Positions 1 through 6,732 of a stretch of 11,225 bases of DNA are shown here, piece by piece. The stretch comes from Acidimicrobiia bacterium. GTDB taxonomy: Bacteria > Actinomycetota > Acidimicrobiia > Spongiisociales > ZC4RG35. Below the pieces are notes generated by a model. That model saw only the letters and a program-made list of their open reading frames with translations, was not told the origin of the DNA and made no database searches. The position numbers and the translations under genes were made by a program. Each line of letters opens with the position of its first letter. The stretch's first letter is position 1. Where the stretch lies: the NCBI GenBank assembly GCA_017577575.1, contig PKRG01000036.1, positions 1 to 11,225 on the forward strand, read 5' to 3'.

Positions 1-629
1 GGAACGACCCTCCCGCTTTCCTCGCCTATCTGCTTTCGGGAATGTTCCCGTTCCATTTCACCTCCCAGTCGATGACTGGCGGGGCGAACTCGATCATCCA
101 GAACTCGAGGCTGCTCGCCAACCTGCGTTTCCCGAGGCTGCTGCTGCCGATCTCGACGCTCATCGAGGCCGCGGTCGGGTTCCTGGCTTCGTTGGTCGTT
201 CTCCTGCTGATCGTTGCGATCGCCGGGTCACTGACCGACCAGCAGTACTTCACGTTCCGGCTCGCCTACTTGCCATTGATCGTGCTCATACACCTGGCCT
301 TCAACCTGGGGTTGGGGACCCTCGCTGCCCGGCTCGCTGTCCCCTTCCGCGACATCAACAACCTGCTCCCTTATGTCAACCGGATCTGGTTGTACACGAC
401 GCCGATCATCTGGCCGCTCTCCCAGCTAGATCGCTTTCCTCCCCTCATGCGGTCGTTGGTCGAGCTGAACCCGATGTACGACATCGTGGGCCTGTACCGG
501 AGCGCCATTCTCGGGACGACGCTGATCATGGATCAGGTCATCGGCGCGATCGTCTGGTCAGCACTGATCGGTGTGATAGGCGTCACATTGTTCATCAAGA
601 ACGAGGGCCACATGGTGCGATACCTATGA
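1..629 (+). CDS. ABC-2 polysaccharide export permease (Wzm/TagG/KpsM type), 5'-truncated
   Basis: This is the membrane subunit of an ABC exporter that moves lipid-linked polysaccharide across the cytoplasmic membrane. Only the C-terminal 208 residues are present. The frame is open from position 3 to the window edge, so the gene starts upstream and the ATG at 42 is internal. The visible part begins with the family's conserved stretch (LLSGMFPFHF, then GANSIIQNSRLLANLRFPR). Hydrophobic segments follow: LIEAAVGFLASLVVLLLIVA, YLPLIVLIHLAFNLGLGTLA, the re-entrant-like region around RIWLYTTPIIWPLSQL, and a last helix (VIGAIVWSALIGVIGVTLFI). The basic tail ends HMVRYL. The stop (TGA 627-629) overlaps the ATG of the ATPase gene in an ATGA, which indicates coupled translation of the two subunits. 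The family call is firm; the exported glycan cannot be told from the sequence. Confidence 0.9.
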   Translation, partial: NDPPAFLAYLLSGMFPFHFTSQSMTGGANSIIQNSRLLANLRFPRLLLPISTLIEAAVGFLASLVVLLLIVAIAGSLTDQQYFTFRLAYLPLIVLIHLAFNLGLGTLAARLAVPFRDINNLLPYVNRIWLYTTPIIWPLSQLDRFPPLMRSLVELNPMYDIVGLYRSAILGTTLIMDQVIGAIVWSALIGVIGVTLFIKNEGHMVRYL

Positions 630-1405
630 GCCGACCGGCGATCCTGGTCGAGAACGTGACCGTCCGGTTCCGGCCGTACATAGACAAGAAGCCCACGCTC
701 CGCCGCTCCATCGCCAACCTACGAACCCGTGCCGTCGAAGAGGTCGTGGCTCTCGACGACGTGTCTTTTCGGGTCGAGAAGGGCGAGGCATTCGGGATCA
801 TCGGCCGCAACGGGGCCGGCAAGAGCACGCTCCTGCGAGTGATGGCCCGCACTCTGCGACCCAACTCGGGCAAGGTCGTGGTGAACGGGCGAGCCTCCAC
901 GCTGCTCCAACTCGGGGTGGGGATGAATCCCGAGCTGTCCGGGGCGCGCAACATCTACCTCGGTGGGCTCGCCGCCGGACTCCGCAAGGCGGAGGTCGAG
1001 GCGATCTTCGACGACATCGTCGAATACGCCGGGCTCGGGGACGCCATCCACCGCCCGGTCAAGACCTACTCATCGGGCATGTTCTCGCGGTTGGCGTTCT
1101 CGGTGTCGATGCATCTGAATCCAGACATCCTCTTGCTCGACGAGGTGCTCGCCGTCGGGGACGCAGAGTTCCGAGACAAGAGCATGAAGACCATGCGCCA
1201 GCTGCTCGACCGGGCAGGAACGATCGTGTTCGTGTCCCATTCGCTCAACCAGGTGGCCGACTTCTGCGACAGGGCGATGTGGCTGGAGAGGGGTCGTGTG
1301 CGACAGATCGGCGACGCCGAAGAGGTGGTTGCGGCGTACGTCGAGGACCAGAAGGCCCAGTCGGCCAGAGGCAAACGAGACCCGGTCGAGCAGACAGGCA
1401 CGTGA
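626..1405 (+). CDS. ABC polysaccharide export ATPase (Wzt/TagH/KpsT type), short form
   Basis: This is the nucleotide-binding subunit that powers the permease encoded just upstream. The 259-residue protein has all the ABC motifs: Walker A GRNGAGKST at residues 60-68, a signature of the polysaccharide-export type (TYSSGM, 147-152), Walker B ILLLDEVLAVGD (168-179) and the H-loop SH at 204-205. The long N-terminal stretch before the core beta strands (RFRPYIDKKPTLRRS) is usual in the O-antigen/teichoic-acid exporter branch. The protein ends soon after the ATPase core, with a short charged tail. It therefore lacks the C-terminal glycan-binding domain found in long Wzt proteins such as that of E. 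coli O9a. The start ATG (626) overlaps the permease stop; the stop (1403-1405) overlaps the next gene's GTG. No good Shine-Dalgarno sequence is visible, so it probably relies on translational coupling. Confidence 0.93.
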   Translation: MSRPAILVENVTVRFRPYIDKKPTLRRSIANLRTRAVEEVVALDDVSFRVEKGEAFGIIGRNGAGKSTLLRVMARTLRPNSGKVVVNGRASTLLQLGVGMNPELSGARNIYLGGLAAGLRKAEVEAIFDDIVEYAGLGDAIHRPVKTYSSGMFSRLAFSVSMHLNPDILLLDEVLAVGDAEFRDKSMKTMRQLLDRAGTIVFVSHSLNQVADFCDRAMWLERGRVRQIGDAEEVVAAYVEDQKAQSARGKRDPVEQTGT

Positions 1406-3819
1406 CCTCCTATCGACGGTCGGCTGTCGAGACCTCGCCGTCTTCGAGCGGCGGCGACGAGCCGGTCGTGATCTTCTTCACCGACAACGGCAAAGGGCTG
1501 GGCCACGTCACCAGGATGCTGGCGGTGGCCCGGCGAGCACATGGGCGGTTCCGCCCGTTCTTCCTGACCTTGTCGCTCGGCTACCAGGTCCTGAGGCGCA
1601 TGGGTGTGCCGGCCGAGTTCTTCCCTCCCTACCACCACCTGGGGCTGACCAAGGACGAGTGGGCGCCGTTGCTCATGATGCGCATCGCCGAGGCGGTCGA
1701 GGTGACCGGGGCGCGGGCGGTCGTCGTCGATCACGTTTCCCCGCCCAAGGCTTTCGACGAGCTCCGACGCCGCATGTCGGGTGTCGAACTCATATGGTCA
1801 CGGCGGGGGCTGTGGCGGCCGGGCACGAACAGGGGAGCGGCCGCCCTGGCTGCAGCGTTCGATCGGGTAGTGGAACCCGGTGACTGGGCTGCGCCGATCG
1901 ACATCGGTGGCTCCACTCGGCAACGAGCCGGCATCCATCCGATCGGTCCTGTCGTCATCGTGGATGCGGATGAGAGGCCGAGCCGGCGAGAAGCTCGGAG
2001 ACGCCTCGGCCTTCCCGACGACGGACGAGTTCTGCTCCTGAACCTGAGTGCGCCCGACACCGCGGCGCTGGTGGCGCTCTTGAAGAGAGTGCGAGACGTG
2101 GTGCGGAGCGTTGCGGACGGTGAGCCGGTCCATCTGTTCGCCCCTCTCCACCCACTCCACGACGACTCGTTGGCATCCGTGGAGGGAGTCACGTTTGCTC
2201 CCGTCTACCCGGTCGCCGAGTACTTGGAGGCCTTCGATGGGGCCGTTTCATCGGCGGGGTACAACTCCTTCCACGAGCTCGTGGCGAGCCACCTGCCGGT
2301 GGTGTTCCTCGCCCACTCCCAGACCAACGTGGACGACCAGCAGCGCCGCGCCCGGTTCGCCATGCTGAGTGGGCGGGGTCACTGGGTGGAATCCATCGAC
2401 GATCCCCGGTTCGCCGACGTCATTCGCCGGATACTGCGTCCTGTGGAGCCATCGATCGCTCGAGACGTCGCCGAGATCCTGGGCGAACCCACAGGCGCTG
2501 AGGAGTTCGCCGACTTGCTCGGCGAGACGTTGGACAGGAAGGCGTCCGAAGGTTTGCAGATCGCACCCTGGCCGTGGGACGAACGAGACCGGCTGTCCGT
2601 GTCGGGGAAGATCTCGGGAGGAGAGGGAGACGTCGTGGTGGTAGACGCCCGGCATCTCAGCGACGCCGAACTGGCGGGCTGCATCGACGAGCTCGGCTCC
2701 GCTCGTGACGCCAATCTTCGAGTGGTGCCCATCTTCTTCATCGACCGGGGGTCACCGCGGCCCCTCGTAGCCAACGGCATCGCCTTCGAGTCGGTGATGT
2801 CGGCACGGGAGTGGATGGACCTCGGCGTCGTGCCCGAATACGAGGAATACGTACGCGGTCGGCTGGAAGCCGCCGTGTCGAGGTACGGGGCCGCCGACGT
2901 GGTCCCGCTCCAACCAGGCAAGTCGTTGGTGGCGAGTTTGCGAGCGATCGGGGCCGGTCTGGCGGTCTCTCCGAGACCTGGGCCCGCCGTGGAGCGGCGT
3001 GCATATCGTCTCGCTCTTCCCGTGCGAGACGGGCGAGGCCGATCGTTCCTCGAGATCGACCTTCCGAGCCACCTGTACGTGCCGCGTCTCCTCGAGAGAG
3101 ACGGTCTAGCAGGGTACGAAGCAACCAGCCTGGCTTGCTGGTTGACGATCCTCGAACTGGACGCTCCGGGCGCCGCGTTCGATGTGGGGGCCAACGTAGG
3201 TCCGTATGCATGGCTGGCGTCTGCCCTGACCGAACGCCCCGTGATCGCTTTTGAGCCGGTATCGGACTTGGTGGCTGCGATCCGGACAGTCGCCGAGAAG
3301 AACGGGCTGGACATTCGTGTCGAAGAGGTGGCGGTCGGAGATCGAGACGGGAAAGCAGAACTGCATCTCTCCGATCAGACGGATTCCTCCCACTCACTGC
3401 GCGAGGGATTCCGCCGGTCATCCCGCTCGGTGCAGGTGGACGTGCGCACCCTCGACTCCTACGTCGCAGCCAACCCTGATCGCGTTCCCCACGTCCTGAA
3501 GATCGACACGGAGACGACCGAACCGGAGGTGCTGGCCGGCGCCCATCGGACCCTCGAGATCCATCGGCCCTGGCTGATCGTCGAGGTGTTGGCCGGTCGA
3601 TCCGAGGAGAGCTTGGCCGGGCAACTCGGCGGGCTCGGCTATCACTGGTACCGGATCGACGACTACCCGCCTTTCGAGCGGAGGTCGGTGATCACTGGGG
3701 ACCCCAAGCACGAACACCTCAACTGGCTCTTCGCGCCGACGGAGCCCGACGACCGGTTCTGGGCCGAGGTGAGGAGCTGGCAGGATGCTCTCAGGTCGTG
3801 CCGTCCCGGGCCGGCCTGA
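1402..3819 (+). CDS. GT-B-like glycosyltransferase fused to FkbM-family methyltransferase
   Basis: This is an 805-residue two-enzyme protein. Residues about 20-380 resemble the UGT/MurG-like GT-B superfamily: a glycine-rich N-terminal loop (NGKGLGHVTRML, 29-40), and a donor-site-like block AGYNSFHELV (285-294) followed by PVVFLAHSQTNVDDQQRRA. Residues about 405-560 form a link of unclear fold. Residues about 575-730 are an FkbM-type SAM-dependent methyltransferase: FDVGANVGPYAWLA (593-606), the acidic strand end IAFEPV (615-620), LKIDTETTEPEVLAGA (699-714) and IVEVL (726-730). FkbM enzymes usually O-methylate sugars or polyketides. The GTG at 1402 is chosen because it forms a GTGA overlap with the ATPase stop. 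An upstream start at 1279 would only add 41 Arg-rich residues read out of frame through the ATPase gene. Likely role (inference): adds and methylates a sugar on the exported glycan. The acceptor is unknown. Confidence 0.85.
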   Translation: MTSYRRSAVETSPSSSGGDEPVVIFFTDNGKGLGHVTRMLAVARRAHGRFRPFFLTLSLGYQVLRRMGVPAEFFPPYHHLGLTKDEWAPLLMMRIAEAVEVTGARAVVVDHVSPPKAFDELRRRMSGVELIWSRRGLWRPGTNRGAAALAAAFDRVVEPGDWAAPIDIGGSTRQRAGIHPIGPVVIVDADERPSRREARRRLGLPDDGRVLLLNLSAPDTAALVALLKRVRDVVRSVADGEPVHLFAPLHPLHDDSLASVEGVTFAPVYPVAEYLEAFDGAVSSAGYNSFHELVASHLPVVFLAHSQTNVDDQQRRARFAMLSGRGHWVESIDDPRFADVIRRILRPVEPSIARDVAEILGEPTGAEEFADLLGETLDRKASEGLQIAPWPWDERDRLSVSGKISGGEGDVVVVDARHLSDAELAGCIDELGSARDANLRVVPIFFIDRGSPRPLVANGIAFESVMSAREWMDLGVVPEYEEYVRGRLEAAVSRYGAADVVPLQPGKSLVASLRAIGAGLAVSPRPGPAVERRAYRLALPVRDGRGRSFLEIDLPSHLYVPRLLERDGLAGYEATSLACWLTILELDAPGAAFDVGANVGPYAWLASALTERPVIAFEPVSDLVAAIRTVAEKNGLDIRVEEVAVGDRDGKAELHLSDQTDSSHSLREGFRRSSRSVQVDVRTLDSYVAANPDRVPHVLKIDTETTEPEVLAGAHRTLEIHRPWLIVEVLAGRSEESLAGQLGGLGYHWYRIDDYPPFERRSVITGDPKHEHLNWLFAPTEPDDRFWAEVRSWQDALRSCRPGPA

Positions 3820-3896
3820 AAGGGACCGGATCGGATCCGCTGGCCCCCGACGATTGGTCGCTAACTTGTCGGAATCTTCGAGTCGGGACAGCCATC

Positions 3897-4289
3897 GTGA
3901 GCCTTCGAATCGGACCTCGCAAAGCCCTCGGGCTCGCCGCCCTCGTTCTGGTCGCTGTCGCAGCAGTCCTCGTGTGGCGGCTGCTCGGGACTGACGGGCT
4001 CTTGATCTTGGCCATCGTCGCGGCCGTGGGCGCCCCGCTGGTGGTTGCCTGGTTCGTATTGCAAGCCGAGCGGCGGACCGCCCAGAGGATCGAGCGGGTG
4101 CGCGCCGCGATCCAAAGAGACCTGCGCGATCTCCCCGCGCAGCTGGAGACGGTGGCTCGCCAGATGGACGAGCTGTCGAGCCGTGTGGCATGGGACGGGG
4201 AGCGAGCCGACCGGTTCCTCACCGCACTCGACGGCCGGTTGACCCGGACGGAGCGGTTGCTGGAGGCGCTCACCGACAGGCTCAGCTGA
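3897..4289 (+). CDS. Small two-helix membrane protein with coiled-coil tail
   Basis: I do not recognise a family. The 130-residue product has a basic N-terminus (RIGPRK), two hydrophobic helices at about 10-30 (ALGLAALVLVAVAAVLVWRL) and 34-55 (GLLILAIVAAVGAPLVVAWF), then a charged helix-forming tail (56-128) with heptad-like leucines (RIERVRAAIQRDL, QLETVARQMDELSSRV, RLTRTERLLEALTDRL). The tail is probably a cytoplasmic coiled coil, since the short loop between the helices would put both termini on the same side. The GTG at 3897 is preferred because it directly precedes the hydrophobic region. An in-frame GTG at 3798 would add 33 residues of unremarkable sequence and overlap the upstream gene by 22 nt. 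Neither has a clear ribosome binding site, so the start is uncertain. The gene lies 77 nt after the fusion gene, and its stop overlaps the end of the convergent gene. Confidence 0.7.
   Translation: MSLRIGPRKALGLAALVLVAVAAVLVWRLLGTDGLLILAIVAAVGAPLVVAWFVLQAERRTAQRIERVRAAIQRDLRDLPAQLETVARQMDELSSRVAWDGERADRFLTALDGRLTRTERLLEALTDRLS
4282..4289. other. Palindromic tail-to-tail overlap holding both stop codons
   Basis: The 8-bp perfect palindrome TCAGCTGA contains the TGA stop of the plus-strand membrane-protein gene (4287-4289) and, on the minus strand, the TGA of the bifunctional glycosyltransferase gene (complement of 4282-4284). In both directions it is read as Ser-stop (AGC TGA). There is no intergenic space and no terminator-like hairpin nearby, so the two converging transcripts should overlap at their 3' ends. 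Confidence 0.9.
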
Positions 4290-6732
4290 AATCGACGACC
4301 AGCTCCTGCGGTGCGATGAAGCGGGCCCGCTCCGACCCGGAGACCGGCACGTACAGGTCGTCGGACAGCCGATTGACCGTGTGCCAGTCCCGGAATGCCG
4401 CTCGATACCTGTCCAGGGCTTCCGGTGGGAATCGCTTCGAATTCGACCAGGGGGTCGACGTCGAGAGGACCAAGGGCACGCCGAAAGCCCGGAGCGCTTG
4501 CTCGCCGAACCTGGCCCTCAAACGTGACAGGTACTCCATGTCCCCCCGTGTACGTACGTGGTCGAAGCCCCCGATCTGGTCCACGACGTCGCGCCGGAAC
4601 ATCAGCGTCATCGGACCGTCACCGAAGAACTCGAGGTGGTTCTCCAGGTCGGGGACCCCCTCCGGCGTCACGCGGATGTGTGTCACGGTGCAAGCCAGTA
4701 CTTCGGGGGCTTCGTTCAGGCGTTCCACTTGATAGCTGAGGCGGTCGGGATGCGACCAATCGTCGGCATCGGCGATGGCGATGAATTCCCCGGACGCCAT
4801 CTCGAGAGCGCGGTTTCTCGACACGTATGGGCCCAGGTTCTGCGGGTTCCTGACCACCTTCACCCTGGGGTCGTCGAGCTTCTCCAAAGCGTCGGGTGTC
4901 GTGTCGGTGCTGGCGTCGTCCACGATCAGGAGCTCCACGTCGACCCCGCGGGAGGCCAGGATCGACTCGGCCGCCGCCGTCACGGTGTCGCCGTTGTTGT
5001 GGACCGTCATCACGACGCTCACATCCGGCCTGCCGCCACCCGGGGCGGGCTCCTCGGAGGATTCGAATAGCGAGATCCAATGGGAGACGTCTCGATCGGA
5101 GCCGAGGCAGTCGAGGTAGCTCATGAGACCGAAGCGTGACACCAGTCGATCCAGGTGCTCGAGGACCGGCTGGAGCCGGGACCTGACATCGGGGCCGTCG
5201 GCTCCGTCGAGGATCGCCTCCAGCAGCCCCACGTCCCGGTCACCGGTCCATCGATGCGTCATGGTCGCGAATCGCTGCCGCGCCCTGGCGATTTGGCCGC
5301 TGCGGAGCGCCGTCATGGCGGCCAGCAGCTGCACCTGCTTCGACTCGAACTGCCTGCCGAAGATCCTCCGCCACGCCAAGAGATCCAAGGACGGCTTCCA
5401 ATCGTGGATCTCGAAGTACTCGCGGAGGTAGTTGCCGGCCGCTTTCCAGTTCTTCCGCCCGACGAGGGCGAGCCGGGGAAGTCGCTGGAAATCAGTGTCG
5501 ACCCCGGCCCTCTCCAGATCCAACGCCACTCGAGGGGACAGCTCCTCGTCCGCTGTGGCCAGACGGGGCCAGATCGATCGGGCGTCTTCCGGCCCGGATC
5601 GGACCGACAGTTCGAGCAATTCGCGCTTAATCGTGGGGAGCCGGTCGGCCCGGGTATCGAAGCGGAGCGCATACGGCAGCGACTTCCACACCGACATGTC
5701 ACTCTCTTGAAGAGATGAGAGGCGCTCCAGGGCGTCGATGGCGTTCTCTGCCGTGCTGCTCGAGATCCGGCGGGTCATGACGGCTGCGATCGCCTCGCTG
5801 TAGGCGGCGCGTTCGCCAGGTGCCAGCTCGGGCACGTCCCAATCCGTTCGAGCGGCATCGATCCGCCGGGCCGCTTCTCGCGCTGCGTCGGCGTCGAGCG
5901 GCTTCCAGCCGAGCTTGTGTCGCAGGCGCTCGAAGGCGATCGCCTGCGAGATCGTCATCCGCTCGCTGAACACGCTGCTCTGCAACAGGGAATCGACGAG
6001 GCCCCCGTACTCGCCCTCCGATATTCGCGCCTCCGTCAAGAGCTCGACCTGTCGGCCCCGGCCGACCTCGGCCTCTGCGAACAGGGTGGGAAAGGGCGAT
6101 TCGGTCGGCATGGCCACCCCTGCCGCTTCGACCGGCCGCAGCCAGTCCCGGTTCCGGTTGACCACGAAGAGACGGGCGCCCCTGGCTTTGGCGGATCGGG
6201 CGAACCACACGTCCGCCATACCGGGCTCGCCGAACTCGTCGAACGAGAGCTGCCATTCCGCTTGGTCGAAGAACAAGGTGCCCGTGCCCACCAGGTGGAC
6301 AGGCATCACATGCTGCAGGGACTCGGAGAAGTGAAACAGGTGACGCGAGGTGAACATGTCGAGCAGGCGCGGTGGATACACCGCGCCATGGACGGCGATC
6401 GCCGAGCCCGGGCCGGCGTCGCCGAGGCAGCCCTTGAGCACGTCGATGTAATCCGGCGGGTAGACGAGGTCGTCGTCGGCCGAGGCATAGAAGCGGTGGC
6501 CGGTTTTCCCCAGGAAGAAGAACTTGCCGTTGTCGCGTAGGTCGCCGTGGTCAGCCGACACCTCGACCACGATCCGCGGGTGGTCGAGGAACGACGGGAT
6601 CTCCGGGTAGTTGTTCAGATAGACGCCGATGCGATCCACCTGGGGCAGCAGGCTCTCGACGGCTGCCTCGAGCATCCGGGCGCGTCGCCCGAACGAGGCG
6701 ATTCCCACGAAGACGTCGCTGTGGCGAGTCAC
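4282..6732 (-). CDS. Bifunctional glycosyltransferase: two GT-A domains joined by a helical linker
   Basis: This is an 816-residue cytoplasmic protein with two apparent sugar-transfer sites. The N-terminal domain (about 5-225) starts DVFVGIASFGRRARMLEAAV and carries a metal/donor DDD motif at 86-88 (FYASADDDLVYPPDYID). Residues about 225-560 are mostly helical and look TPR-like (for example RLALVGRKNWKAAGNYLREY). The C-terminal domain (about 568-765) is a canonical GT2: VSVVMTVHNN, LLIVDDASTDTTP (DD 605-606), NLGPYVSRNRALEMASGEFI and ADADDWSHP (655-658). The GTG at 6732 is chosen because it forms a GTGA overlap with the stop of the upstream gene and directly precedes the first domain. The frame stays open for another 178 codons upstream, but these are Arg/Pro-rich shadow of the neighbouring gene. 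Such double transferases often build repeat units with two alternating linkages; that is inference here, and the sugars are unknown. Confidence 0.85.
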   Translation of the reverse strand: MTRHSDVFVGIASFGRRARMLEAAVESLLPQVDRIGVYLNNYPEIPSFLDHPRIVVEVSADHGDLRDNGKFFFLGKTGHRFYASADDDLVYPPDYIDVLKGCLGDAGPGSAIAVHGAVYPPRLLDMFTSRHLFHFSESLQHVMPVHLVGTGTLFFDQAEWQLSFDEFGEPGMADVWFARSAKARGARLFVVNRNRDWLRPVEAAGVAMPTESPFPTLFAEAEVGRGRQVELLTEARISEGEYGGLVDSLLQSSVFSERMTISQAIAFERLRHKLGWKPLDADAAREAARRIDAARTDWDVPELAPGERAAYSEAIAAVMTRRISSSTAENAIDALERLSSLQESDMSVWKSLPYALRFDTRADRLPTIKRELLELSVRSGPEDARSIWPRLATADEELSPRVALDLERAGVDTDFQRLPRLALVGRKNWKAAGNYLREYFEIHDWKPSLDLLAWRRIFGRQFESKQVQLLAAMTALRSGQIARARQRFATMTHRWTGDRDVGLLEAILDGADGPDVRSRLQPVLEHLDRLVSRFGLMSYLDCLGSDRDVSHWISLFESSEEPAPGGGRPDVSVVMTVHNNGDTVTAAAESILASRGVDVELLIVDDASTDTTPDALEKLDDPRVKVVRNPQNLGPYVSRNRALEMASGEFIAIADADDWSHPDRLSYQVERLNEAPEVLACTVTHIRVTPEGVPDLENHLEFFGDGPMTLMFRRDVVDQIGGFDHVRTRGDMEYLSRLRARFGEQALRAFGVPLVLSTSTPWSNSKRFPPEALDRYRAAFRDWHTVNRLSDDLYVPVSGSERARFIAPQELVVDFS

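Noticed and set aside
1279..1401. 41-codon N-terminal extension of the GT-FkbM fusion
   Set aside because: It overlaps the ATPase gene in another frame and is Arg/Gly-rich. GTG 1402 gives a standard GTGA overlap.
2379..3314. 311-codon minus-strand open frame opposite the fusion gene
   Set aside because: It is rich in Ser/Arg/Thr/Pro with no motif. The plus frame has GT-B and FkbM motifs throughout.
3418..4191. 257-codon minus-strand open frame
   Set aside because: It spans the end of the FkbM domain and the small membrane protein in antisense. It has low-complexity Arg/Pro content and no start signal.
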